Shown piece by piece: positions 33,475 through 41,812 of a stretch of DNA of 64,000 nucleotides. The notes below the pieces were generated by a model, which saw only the letters and a program-made list of their open reading frames with translations, was not told the origin of the DNA and ran no database searches. Where the stretch lies: NCBI RefSeq assembly GCF_900188105.1, contig NZ_FZNP01000020.1, positions 62,001 through 126,000 on the forward strand. The letters run 5' to 3'. The stretch is from Actinomadura mexicana (GTDB lineage: Bacteria > Actinomycetota > Actinomycetes > Streptosporangiales > Streptosporangiaceae). The translations under genes were made by a program, and so were the position numbers. Positions within the stretch are counted from its first letter, which is position 1, and each line of letters starts with the position of its first letter.

Positions 33475-33704
33475 ATGGGAAAGTTCAAGCCACATCCGCA
33501 CTCTGACGGAGCCGGAGAGACTGAAAACCCGACACGGTGAGTCTTTCTGGCTTACGCATCTAAGAGTGGCTACTCCTCGGGTAGGGCGTGCGGCACCCGA
33601 CTGGGCGGTATCGCGAGACGATGCTACTTCTCGCGCCAAGCGGCGACTTCGGGCGCCGGTCTTTCGCATTTCACCAAGTGAAGGAACCGGGATGGAGATC
33701 GTTG

Positions 33705-34307
33705 ATGGGCAAGCGTGAGGTTTATGTTTCGGTTGACGTAGAGGCTGATGGGCCGATTCCGGGGCCTTACTCCATGCTGAGTTTTGGTATGAGCGCGTGC
33801 GGAATCTTTGATGGGCAGGAGTTCAGGTCGGCCGATCCGGCTGAGAGCACGTTCTACACGGAGTTGAAACCGATCAGCGATGGCTACGTCCCCGAGGCGT
33901 TGGCGGTCAGTGGGTTGGACCGCGACCATCTGGCTGCCGAGGGGCGCGAACCGGGCGAGGCGATGGACGCGGCCGTTGACTGGGTGAATGCCGTGGCGGC
34001 CGCGGCGGGTGCCTCGCCCGTACTGGTGGCCTATCCGCTCGGCTTCGACTGGATGTTCCTGTACTGGTACTGGACGCGATTCGCCGAGGCCGGGTCTCCG
34101 TTCGGGCACTCCCGGCACCTGGATCTCAAGAGCATGTACGCCACCAAGGCCGGGACTTTGGTCGTCCGCTCGACCAAGCGTCAGATGCCTGCCGAGTTGC
34201 TGTCCGATCGACCGCACACGCACAACGCGCTGGACGACGCCATCGAGCAGGCGGAACTCTTTCAGAACCTAATCCGCTGGCAGGGTATTCGCGCCGACCA
34301 CGCGTGA
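33705..34307 (+). CDS. DEDDh-type 3'-5' exonuclease domain protein
   Basis: 200 residues with the three exonuclease motifs of the DnaQ/RNase T superfamily. These are Exo I SVDVEADGP (Asp, Glu), Exo II VAYPLGFDWMFLYWYW (Asp) and Exo III PHTHNALDDAIEQAELF (His, Asp). A long insertion carries Trp/Tyr-rich sequence. Start ATG 33705 has GGAG seven bases upstream; the longer frame starts in non-coding-looking sequence. It stands alone after the toxin-immunity pair with a 230-base gap in which I see no gene. The substrate (DNA or RNA) cannot be told; proofreading function is unlikely without a polymerase partner. Confidence 0.8.
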   Translation: MGKREVYVSVDVEADGPIPGPYSMLSFGMSACGIFDGQEFRSADPAESTFYTELKPISDGYVPEALAVSGLDRDHLAAEGREPGEAMDAAVDWVNAVAAAAGASPVLVAYPLGFDWMFLYWYWTRFAEAGSPFGHSRHLDLKSMYATKAGTLVVRSTKRQMPAELLSDRPHTHNALDDAIEQAELFQNLIRWQGIRADHA

Positions 34308-34430
34308 ACCTTCACGACTGCCCGGGTGGCCTTCCCGTCAGGCTCCTGCAGGTACCCGTGCGGCCGCTGGAGCCGGTATCTTCTCGCGAACGATCTTGCC
34401 TCTCCCCTCGGCTGATCGGACGTCGCCCCG

Positions 34431-34977
34431 ATGGGCAGCGTCTCCTCGCCCGTGCCGGAACTGAGCCTGCTCGCCGAATTCGAGAAGCGGCTCGAAGGAG
34501 AGTTCATCTCGGACGGGTTCGAGTTGTTCGAATTCGGAGAGCCGAAGCACGACGCATGGTCGGTCGCCCAGGAGTTCGTCGAGGCGGTCCTCCCCTTCGC
34601 CCAAGCCAACGGCTCGGGCTCGTTCTATGCCATGTGGCGCATCCATGACCGCGCGGACCTCGCCACCCTGCCGATCGCGGTGTTCGGTGACGAGGGAGGA
34701 GTCCATGTCACCTCACGCAACCTCCGGGACCTGTTCCGCCAGCTCGCGAGCGACCGGCCACTATATGTGGACTGGAGCGACGCCTACTTCGGAGAGTACG
34801 AAAGTTACCACCGCGAACGCCACGGTGCCCCCCAGGCGCACCAAGCTTACGTCGCCTGGCTGAGCCAGCATTTGGCCTTGGTCCGGCGAGCGATCCCAAT
34901 GAGCTGGTCGAGGCAGCCCAGAAGAACTCGGGGCGCGGTTCGAGGCCTGGCTCGGATTACTCACGCAAGGAACTTGA
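34431..34977 (+). pseudogene. Frameshifted gene for a small acidic hypothetical protein
   Basis: The frame from ATG 34431 gives a normal-looking globular protein (LLAEFEKRLEGEFISDGFELFEFG ... YVDWSDAYFGEYESYHRERHG) to residue 151, ending LSQHLALV at 34883. It then turns into Arg/Ser-rich nonsense. Adding one base after GTC at 34883 restores PASDPNELVEAAQK. Adding one more near 34924 restores ELGARFEAWLGLLTQGT and a stop at 34975-34977. Two single-base losses, or two sequencing errors, are therefore likely. The family is not recognised; a SUKH-like immunity fold is a weak possibility. Confidence 0.55.
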
Positions 34978-35023
34978 AAGTGAGAGCTCGGGCCGCGCAC
35001 CGGATGCAGATGGTGGGGGTTGT

Positions 35024-35668
35024 TCAGTTGTCGTGGGTGACGCCGCGGTCGGGGGCGGTCATGTCGCCTGTCTCGGGTGTGCCGTCGGCCAGGCCATAGC
35101 GGAGGTACACGGTGCCGTTCGGGGCGGCTGACGGTGGTTCCAGGAGGGTGAGGTTGGTGGGGACCTCGCCACCGTCGAAGACCTTCTTTCCGACGCCGAG
35201 CACTATCGGGTGCACCCAGAGGTCGAGGCGGTCGAAGAGTTTCTCGCGCAGGAGCGTCTGCACCAGGTTCAGGCTTCCGACCACCTTGATGTGCTCGTGC
35301 CGATCACGGATCTCGCGTACTGCGGCGGCCAGGTCCCGGCCGAGTTGCTCGGACCCGGACCAGGAGAGGTCCGGCCGGCCGCGTGAGGCCACGTACTTCG
35401 GGACGCGGTTGAAGAGCGTGGCGATGTCGTTGTCCTCGCCGCCCTCTTGGTGCGGCCAGTAGGCGGCGAAGATGTCGTACGTCCGCCGGCCGAGGAGGAG
35501 CGCGTCCGTGCCCTCGTACGCGGCACCGACCTGCGCCCCGGTGGCCTCGTCCAGCAGGGGTGCCTGCCAGCCGCCGAACGGGAACCCGGCAGGGTCCTCG
35601 TCTGGGCCGCCGGGCGACTGCCCGACGAGGTCGAGGGTCGCGAACAGCTCTATGTGGATGAGGCCCAT
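35024..35668 (-). CDS. Dihydrofolate reductase-like (RibD C-terminal domain) protein
   Basis: 214-residue member of the RibD_C / DHFR-like family (YyaP/YwjB type). It has the N-terminal strand LIHIELFATLDLVGQSPG, the NADPH-binding TDALLLGRRTYDIFAAYWP, the region KYVASRGRPDLSW and the C-terminal EKLFDRLDLWVHPIVLGVGKKVFDGG. ATG 35668 is chosen as start because GGGAG/GGAG directly precedes it and the fold starts there. It is a stand-alone gene divergent from the metallo-hydrolase gene. The physiological substrate of this family is unknown in most bacteria. Confidence 0.85.
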   Translation of the reverse strand: MGLIHIELFATLDLVGQSPGGPDEDPAGFPFGGWQAPLLDEATGAQVGAAYEGTDALLLGRRTYDIFAAYWPHQEGGEDNDIATLFNRVPKYVASRGRPDLSWSGSEQLGRDLAAAVREIRDRHEHIKVVGSLNLVQTLLREKLFDRLDLWVHPIVLGVGKKVFDGGEVPTNLTLLEPPSAAPNGTVYLRYGLADGTPETGDMTAPDRGVTHDN

Positions 35669-35865
35669 CTCCTGCTCCCGATGTTCGGTGGTCGGTTGTA
35701 GGGGTCGGGAGGTAGACCTGCGGGCGCCGACAGACTCATCGCCGCGATGGCATCCCCAGCCCCTCTCTACCCGCACGTCCGATCCCTCGAACAGCGCATG
35801 GCGAGGTCCGATGCTGGGCGGCCCCGATACCTGGGGGCAAGGAGGCTCGGTCCTAGACTTCGCAG

Positions 35866-36636
35866 ATGACCAGCGATCTTCTGGATCTCACCGTTCTGGG
35901 TTCTGCGACGCCGTACCCGAGTGTGGACAATCCGTGTTCTGGCTACCTGGTGTCCAGTGGGGACACACGGGTGTGGGTGGATGCGGGCACCGGGACGCTG
36001 GCTCAGCTGCAACGACACATCCGGCTGGACGAGCTGGACGCGATCTGGATCTCGCATCTGCACGCCGACCACAGCGCGGACCTGCTCACCGCCTACTACG
36101 GTGCCTTGTACGCCGACGTCCAGCTCGCCGCCCCGATCCCGCTGTACGGCCCGCCTGGCACGGCTGACCGGCTGGCGCACTTTCTGACGAACACCTCCAC
36201 ACGCAGCCCCGTCGAATCCGCCTTCGCCATTGATGAACTGCATGATGGGCACCAGGCGCGTGTCGGGCCTCTCACGCTGACCAGCCGGGCGGTGGCGCAT
36301 GGCATTCCGGCCTTCGCTCTGCGAGTCGAGGTCGCTGGGCGGTCGTTGGTCTACTCCGGAGACACCGCGCCCTGTCCCAGTCTGACGCATCTGGCGGAAG
36401 GGTGTGATGTGCTGTTGTGTGAGGCCGAGAGCGCAAAGGTGCAGAGCGAAGAAGAACAGGTGCATCACACGCCGGACGACGCCGGCGACGCTGCGGCCCG
36501 CGCGGAGGCAGGACGGTTGGTCGTCACGCATGTCGGACGTTTCCTCACGCCGCAGGAGGCAGTGGCCCGCGCCTCGACCCGGTTCGAGGGCCCCATCGAC
36601 TACGCCACGCCTGGCGCCACCTTCTCGGTCGGATGA
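35866..36636 (+). CDS. Metallo-beta-lactamase-fold hydrolase (RNase Z-like)
   Basis: 256-residue cytoplasmic MBL-fold enzyme. The zinc motif HLHADHS (near residue 64), LTLTSRAVAHGIPAFALRV (His), VYSGDTAPC (Asp) and RLVVTHVGRF (His) supply the usual metal ligands. The N-terminus LTVLGSATPYPSVDNPCSGYLV is typical of RNase Z-like and PhnP-like proteins. It lacks the long exosite of true tRNase Z, so a small-molecule phosphodiesterase or other hydrolase is possible. Confidence 0.85.
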   Translation: MTSDLLDLTVLGSATPYPSVDNPCSGYLVSSGDTRVWVDAGTGTLAQLQRHIRLDELDAIWISHLHADHSADLLTAYYGALYADVQLAAPIPLYGPPGTADRLAHFLTNTSTRSPVESAFAIDELHDGHQARVGPLTLTSRAVAHGIPAFALRVEVAGRSLVYSGDTAPCPSLTHLAEGCDVLLCEAESAKVQSEEEQVHHTPDDAGDAAARAEAGRLVVTHVGRFLTPQEAVARASTRFEGPIDYATPGATFSVG

Positions 36637-36966
36637 GCCACGACAACTTCCAGAGCGCATGTCCAGTCATGCGGCTGTCCTGCTGGTGGGATGTAGGAGC
36701 GCTCTAGGAAAGTGGGCACCAGACCCATGGCGCTCTGGATGACGTGGGGTTGGACGGTCTCGCGCGTGGGGTGCTGGAAGCTGAGCTAATGAATGTTCAG
36801 GTCGTGCACGTTCGACCTACGTTCTTTTTAACGCTTATGTGCCTGTTCGACATAGAATTGTCATCCTGTTCGAGCTGACCAGCCGTTCATTTCTCGGCAT
36901 TCCTTCGAAAGCTTGGTGTACATAAGGTAGTGACATGGTCACGCTTCCGATTCCCCGGGGGTCAGC
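36637..36966 (+). promoter_or_regulatory. Probable promoter region of the XRE-DUF397 pair
   Basis: 330 bases without a gene. It contains repeated GTTCGA-type elements at about 36811 (GTTCGA), 36844 (TGTTCGACA) and 36868 (TGTTCGAGC), plus GTGCACGTTC at 36804-36813, which is also present upstream of the toxin gene. Repeats next to an autoregulatory-type XRE gene suggest operator sites. Confidence 0.4.
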
Positions 36967-37848
36967 ATGGTCAGCCCGTATGTACGACGCCAGCGTCTGG
37001 CGGCCGAACTCCGCAGGCTCCGCGAGGAGCGCGGCATGATGGCGGAGGAACTCGCCAAGCGCATCCACTACTCGCGCATGAAGATCAGCCGCCTGGAGAA
37101 CGCTCACGGCCGCCCCGATGTCAGTGACGTCATCCAGATCCTTGATGCCCTCGACATCACAGACGCAAGGTGGGAGGAGATCGTCCGCCTCGCACACCAG
37201 GCGGCGATCAAGGGCTGGTGGGACCGCTACGGCGAGGCCATGGGAGCACGGCACCGGCTTTACGCCGACATCGAGTCGGGCGCAGGCAGCATTCGCGAGT
37301 ACAACCTCAGCGCAATTCCCGGAATCCTCCAGACCGCCGAGCACACGGCGTGCCTCATCGAGCTGGCGAAGAAGGAGGGGCAGCTCGATTTCCAGCCGGA
37401 GAAGATGATGGAGGCTCGCTTGAAGCGACAAGAGGTCCTTCTCCGCCAGGACGGTCCCACGTACGAGTTCGTCATCGATGAGGTGATCGTCAGGCGTCGC
37501 ACCGTTCCGAGGGCCATCATGGCAGCCCAGCTACGGCACATGGTCAAAGTAGTGACGGCCGAGCCCCGGTTCTCCCTGCGAGTGCTCCCCACGCACGCCG
37601 ACATGGAAGGATCTCTGCTTCCGAAGGCCACGTTCGCGCTCTATACCTTCCCAGACCCGGCAGACCCACCGATGGCCGTAGTTGACACCATCACTACCGA
37701 CCTCATTCACACCGAGCGCTTGGAGGTGAAGCGGTATATACAAAGATACGAAGACCTCACCAGAGGAGCGCTCGCGCCGCAAGACAGCCTGGCGCTGCTC
37801 ACCGAGGCGGCTGACCTGTTGATCAACGAGGCGGGACCCCCAGCATGA
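36967..37848 (+). CDS. XRE-family regulator with DUF5753 (Scr1-type, antitoxin-like)
   Basis: 293 residues. The N-terminal helix-turn-helix covers about residues 8-65 (LRRLREERGMMAEELAKRIHYSRMKISRLENAHGRPDVSDVIQILDAL). A DUF5753 domain follows from about residue 95 (EYNLSAIPGILQTAEHTACLIE ... FSLRVLPTHADMEGSLLPKATFALYTFPD ... VEVKRYIQRYEDLTRGAL-like end). Such proteins are always paired with DUF397 proteins in actinomycetes and act as transcriptional regulators in development and toxin-antitoxin-like modules. The stop overlaps the ATG of the DUF397 gene (ATGA). The repeats upstream may be its own operators. Confidence 0.9.
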   Translation: MVSPYVRRQRLAAELRRLREERGMMAEELAKRIHYSRMKISRLENAHGRPDVSDVIQILDALDITDARWEEIVRLAHQAAIKGWWDRYGEAMGARHRLYADIESGAGSIREYNLSAIPGILQTAEHTACLIELAKKEGQLDFQPEKMMEARLKRQEVLLRQDGPTYEFVIDEVIVRRRTVPRAIMAAQLRHMVKVVTAEPRFSLRVLPTHADMEGSLLPKATFALYTFPDPADPPMAVVDTITTDLIHTERLEVKRYIQRYEDLTRGALAPQDSLALLTEAADLLINEAGPPA

Positions 37849-38048
37849 CCAAGCAGTACACCCGGTGGCGCAAGTCCCAGCACAGCGAGCCCAATGGTTC
37901 TTGCGTGGAGGTGGGACGAGCGGCAGACGGAACTATCGGCGTCCGGGACACCAAGAACCTCGGGCAAGGCCCGATCTTGGAACTGACGCCCCAGGAGTGG
38001 GCTGCCCTTCTCGACTCGGTCCGACTGATTCAGATCGAACGCAGCTGA
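37845..38048 (+). CDS. DUF397 protein
   Basis: 67-residue DUF397 protein: WRKSQHSEPNGSCVEVGRAADGTIGVRDTKNLGQGPILELTPQEWAALLDSVR, the full family pattern (W-S-NG-CVEV-VRDTK-L-W-L). It is translationally coupled to the XRE gene. In characterised pairs the DUF397 partner binds or titrates the XRE protein. Confidence 0.92.
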   Translation: MTKQYTRWRKSQHSEPNGSCVEVGRAADGTIGVRDTKNLGQGPILELTPQEWAALLDSVRLIQIERS

Positions 38049-38153
38049 CCGTCGTCGGCGTCCTCGTCCGTTGCGGCTCGGACGAGGACGCCTGGACGCT
38101 TCCGGTCTACGACCGCTGCGTCGACCTCGTCATTGAGATCGGCGCACCGGCGC

Positions 38154-41100
38154 TCATCGGGGGCAGGTGGGGCGGTAGTCGAGGGTGGGGAGGGTTTGGT
38201 GCCATTCCTTCTTTGTCAGGCCGCCGGTGGTGTTCTTGCAGAGGGCCGCCCTGGTGAGGGCGGGGGCCAGGTCGTGGGTGAGGACGGTGCCGGCTTCGGC
38301 GGCGCTGGTGAGGGTCTTTCCGTCCGAGGAGAACGCCAGGGCGCCGATCTCGGTCTGGTGGCCGGTCAGGGGCAGCGCGTAGGAGCGGCCGGATTCGACC
38401 TCCCATAGGCGGATCTGGCCCAATGCGTCGCCGGTGGCAAGGAGCGTGCCGTCAGGGGAGATCGCGGCGGCCCTCACGTAGCCCTTGTGGCCGCGCAGGA
38501 TCAGGCCGCGCGAGCGGAGCGTCCTGCCATCGGCGAGAAGGACTTTCTGGTCCGTCTCGGTTCCCTCGGCGCTCACGATGGTGCGGCCGTCTCGGCTCAT
38601 GGTGAGGAGGGTGCTGAGGAAGGTGTCGTCGCTTCTGGCGAGGACTCGTCCGGACGGGTACTCGATGAGGCCGGACTTGCCGTCCGTCATCAGCGCCTTT
38701 CCGTCCGGGCGGAAGACGATGCGTTTGACGAATGTGTCGGCCGACGATGGCACTGCGCGGATCTGCCGGAACGTCTTCGCGTCCCAGAGCTGGAGTTCTC
38801 CCGCGGTGCCACGGCGAACCAGGAGGACCAAGCCGCGGCCGTCCGGGGACAGGGCCATGGCCTGGATCCTGTCAGCGGGCTGGGGCAGCGTCACATCGCC
38901 GAGCTTTGCGAACTTCTTGGCGTCGGTGATGGTGACGGTGCGGGTGTTCTTGTAGATGGCCAGCCGCCCGCCGTCCGCGCTGAGGGCAAGGTCGTTGCCG
39001 TTGCCGGAGTACTCGTAGTCGGACGAGAGGCCGAACCCCCGGTTGACGGCGCTCTTTCGCCGGACGTCCCAGAAGTGCACCGAGTCTCCGCTGCGGTACA
39101 CCATGGTCGAGGCGTCTGCGGAGATGGTCGTCTTCTGGAACAGGCCGCTTCCCTGGATGACCTTGGTGCTCAGGAAGGTGCTGATGTCCAGGGACGAGAT
39201 CTGGCCGGTCGCCGGCTCGATGCAGCGTAGGGCCCGTTGCTCGACGAAGCGGACAAGGGCGCAGTCCGCGTTCGGCGCGTAGCGGATCACGGGTTCGTCG
39301 GGGGTGGACTGGCTGGCGCCGCCGTCCTTGAGGCGCCACATGGTTCTGCCCTGCGCCAGGTAGCGGCCGTCCTGGCTGAAGGCGAGGGCGGAGTACGTGT
39401 TCGCGGGCGCGAGCCTGAGGAACTGCTCGTCCGCGCCCAGCTTCCAGATCAGGATCTCCGCCTTCTTGCCCGTGGCGGGAGCGTTCGCCATGGCTAGCAG
39501 TGAACCGTCGGGGCTCACCTTCGCCGCGCTGACATACCTCCCCTTGAGCGCCTGGCTGAGGCGGGGCAGCGCGATCGTCGTCCTGGCCGCCAGCTGGTCG
39601 ACGTGCACCGCGCCCTGGGGTGTGACGCCCGCGATGAGCTGGTCGCCCGCGTCGGCCGCGAGGATCTCGACGCCGTCCTTCGGGCGCGTCCAGCTCAGCG
39701 GGACCTGCCGGAGGGTCCGCAGGTCCCAGACGGTGCGGGCGTCGCGGTTGCCGGCGAGGAGGAGGTGTCCGGACGGGCTCAGGTCGATCCCGTCGAAGAC
39801 CGTCGCGTTGGTGCCGGCCTTGCCGATGGGCAGCCTGCCGCGTTCCTTGCCGGACGCCGTGTCCCAGACGCGGGCCGTCCCGTCGGCCGCCCAGGTGACC
39901 ATGGTGCGCGCGTCGTCGGTGACGACGAGGTCCAGGGTGTCGGCGCCGGTGATGGCGAATGCGTGCAGTTCGGCGTGGGAGTCGATGTTCCAGACACTGG
40001 CCTTTCCGCCGTCCACGACGGCGAGGATCCGGCCGCCCGGCGACGGCTGGCGGCGGGTCGTCGAACTCACGCCGGGCGGCATGAAGACGTCGCTCTCCCA
40101 CTGGTATCGCAATGCCACCAGCGCCTCCCTGGTCTCCTTGGTGTCGGAGAGGGCACCGGCGGCGATGGCCAGGCGGCGGGCCGTCCTCGGGTCGCTCTTG
40201 CGGGTGGCCATCGCCACGGCCGCCAGGCGCCGCGCCTCCGCGTCGTCGCGCTGCCGCGCCACGGTGCGGCCCTGCTGGAAGACGAGCGCGCCCGCGACGA
40301 GCGTCACCAGCAGCAGGACGGCGAGGACCCCGGAGACCGCCGTCCGAAGGGTGGAGCGGCGGCGGACGGACGCGCGCCCGGCGTCCAGGAACGCCTGCTC
40401 CAGCGTGTTCGGCCGCAGCGTGCGGCTGCCGCCGACGGCCCAGGTCATCGCGCGTTCGAGGCGGGTCCCCTGGAGGAGGTCGCCGGCCTTGCGGCCGTGC
40501 GCGTCCCACAGGCGCGCCCCTTCGGCTAGTTCCTGGTGGACGTCCAGCTCCGGGCGCTCGGCGGCGGCCCAGTCGCGCAGCCGTGGCCAGGCGCGGAGCA
40601 GCGCCGGGGAGGCGAGGGTGAGGCGCTGCCCGTCCCAGGTGAGCAGCCCCGCGTGCGTGAACGCCGACAGGACTGCGTCGATCACGGGCTCCGGCGTGCG
40701 GCCGTCGCTGAACTCGGCGCGCGTCGCCGGGCGTACGAGGTCGTCTCCGGCCGACACCATCCGCAGCAGGATCTGAGGGACGGCCTGCTGCGCCTCCGGG
40801 CCGAGGCTGCCCATCGCCGCTTCGGCGCGCTCGCCCAGGGGCGGGGGCGCGGACTTGGGCATGCGGACGGCGCGGGCCTCCCGGGCCCCCTGCTCCAGAA
40901 GGTCCGCGTCAGGCCGTCCGCCGAGCAGGTCGAGGAGCAGGCCCGGCGCGTCGGGGCGCCGCCCCGGCTCCCTTGCCAGCGCGGCATCGACCATGGGCCG
41001 CAGCCGCTCGGGCACCATCGAGGTGTCCGGTTCGGTGTTCAGCACGGCGTGCATCACTTCGGGCAGGGAGCCGCCGTCGAACGGAGTGCGGCCGGACGCG

Positions 41101-41708
41101 GCGTAAAGGATCGTGGCGCCCCAGGCCCAGACGTCCACGGCGGGCCCGGGAGTCTTCCCCCGGAACACCTCGGGCGCCATGTACCGGGGCGTCCCCTTCA
41201 TTTCGGTCGCGCTCTGCGACATGTCCTCGGTGCGGGCGATGCCGAAGTCGATGACGCGGGGGCCGTCCGGTCCCAGCAGCACGTTGGCGGGCTTCAGGTC
41301 GCGGTGCACGACGCCCGCCCGGTGGACGGTGGTCAGCGCGGTCGCGATCCCGACCGCCAGCCGGTACAGCTCGTCCGGCTTGTACGGACCGTCCTCCTCG
41401 ACGGCCTGCTGGAGGTTCGGACCCGCGACGTACTCGCTGACGACGTACGGGAGCGCGTTGTCCAGGTCGACGGCGAGGACGCGCGCCGTGCAGAACTGCG
41501 AGACGCGCCGCACCGCCTCGACCTCGCGGACGAACAGGTCGCGGTGCAGGGCGGAGTAGTCGCCGTGGAGCGCCTTGACCGCGACCCGCATGCCGTCCGG
41601 GCCGTACCCCTCGTACACGACACCCTGCCCGCCGGCGCCGAGCCGGCCTGCGAGAAGGTAGTCGCCGAGCCTCGTCGGATCACCGGGTCCCAGCGGATCG
41701 GGTGCCAC
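38154..41708 (-). CDS. Membrane Ser/Thr protein kinase with WD40 repeats
   Basis: 1184 residues. An N-terminal Hanks-type kinase is complete: glycine loop GRLGAGGQGVVY (21-32), Lys45 in VAVKAL, HRDLKPAN (Asp137) and DFG (Asp154), ending near residue 270. A helical region resembling those in STAND-linked kinases follows (AAMGSLGPEAQQAVPQILLRMV..., to about 450). Next come one transmembrane segment (AVSGVLAVLLLVTLVAGALVF, about 450-475) and a long beta-propeller region with WD40-like units (such as AISPDGTLLATGDALGQIRLWEVESG). The propeller would lie outside the membrane. The GTG start at 41708 is preceded by AGGAG at seven bases; the longer open frame upstream belongs to another gene's antisense region. 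A perfect palindrome 14 bases upstream may be its operator. The signal sensed is unknown. Confidence 0.9.
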   Translation of the reverse strand: MAPDPLGPGDPTRLGDYLLAGRLGAGGQGVVYEGYGPDGMRVAVKALHGDYSALHRDLFVREVEAVRRVSQFCTARVLAVDLDNALPYVVSEYVAGPNLQQAVEEDGPYKPDELYRLAVGIATALTTVHRAGVVHRDLKPANVLLGPDGPRVIDFGIARTEDMSQSATEMKGTPRYMAPEVFRGKTPGPAVDVWAWGATILYAASGRTPFDGGSLPEVMHAVLNTEPDTSMVPERLRPMVDAALAREPGRRPDAPGLLLDLLGGRPDADLLEQGAREARAVRMPKSAPPPLGERAEAAMGSLGPEAQQAVPQILLRMVSAGDDLVRPATRAEFSDGRTPEPVIDAVLSAFTHAGLLTWDGQRLTLASPALLRAWPRLRDWAAAERPELDVHQELAEGARLWDAHGRKAGDLLQGTRLERAMTWAVGGSRTLRPNTLEQAFLDAGRASVRRRSTLRTAVSGVLAVLLLVTLVAGALVFQQGRTVARQRDDAEARRLAAVAMATRKSDPRTARRLAIAAGALSDTKETREALVALRYQWESDVFMPPGVSSTTRRQPSPGGRILAVVDGGKASVWNIDSHAELHAFAITGADTLDLVVTDDARTMVTWAADGTARVWDTASGKERGRLPIGKAGTNATVFDGIDLSPSGHLLLAGNRDARTVWDLRTLRQVPLSWTRPKDGVEILAADAGDQLIAGVTPQGAVHVDQLAARTTIALPRLSQALKGRYVSAAKVSPDGSLLAMANAPATGKKAEILIWKLGADEQFLRLAPANTYSALAFSQDGRYLAQGRTMWRLKDGGASQSTPDEPVIRYAPNADCALVRFVEQRALRCIEPATGQISSLDISTFLSTKVIQGSGLFQKTTISADASTMVYRSGDSVHFWDVRRKSAVNRGFGLSSDYEYSGNGNDLALSADGGRLAIYKNTRTVTITDAKKFAKLGDVTLPQPADRIQAMALSPDGRGLVLLVRRGTAGELQLWDAKTFRQIRAVPSSADTFVKRIVFRPDGKALMTDGKSGLIEYPSGRVLARSDDTFLSTLLTMSRDGRTIVSAEGTETDQKVLLADGRTLRSRGLILRGHKGYVRAAAISPDGTLLATGDALGQIRLWEVESGRSYALPLTGHQTEIGALAFSSDGKTLTSAAEAGTVLTHDLAPALTRAALCKNTTGGLTKKEWHQTLPTLDYRPTCPR

Positions 41709-41721
41709 TAAGGTCTCCTCG

Positions 41722-41747
41722 CCTAATAGACATAATTGTCTATTAGG
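41722..41747. promoter_or_regulatory. AT-rich perfect palindrome upstream of the kinase-WD40 gene
   Basis: Arms CCTAATAGACA and TGTCTATTAGG (11 bases each) flank TAAT. It is strikingly AT-rich for this genome, and on the minus strand CATAAT/TATTAG could be a -10. It lies 14 bases before the kinase start. It looks like a MarR- or TetR-type operator; no regulator gene is adjacent. A terminator for the upstream operon is less likely because there is no T-run. Confidence 0.6.
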
Positions 41748-41812
41748 ATGCCGACACCGGCGGCGGCGTTCGCGCGAAACGGTGAACACCGGTCGACGAA
41801 CCGGCGACGGTC

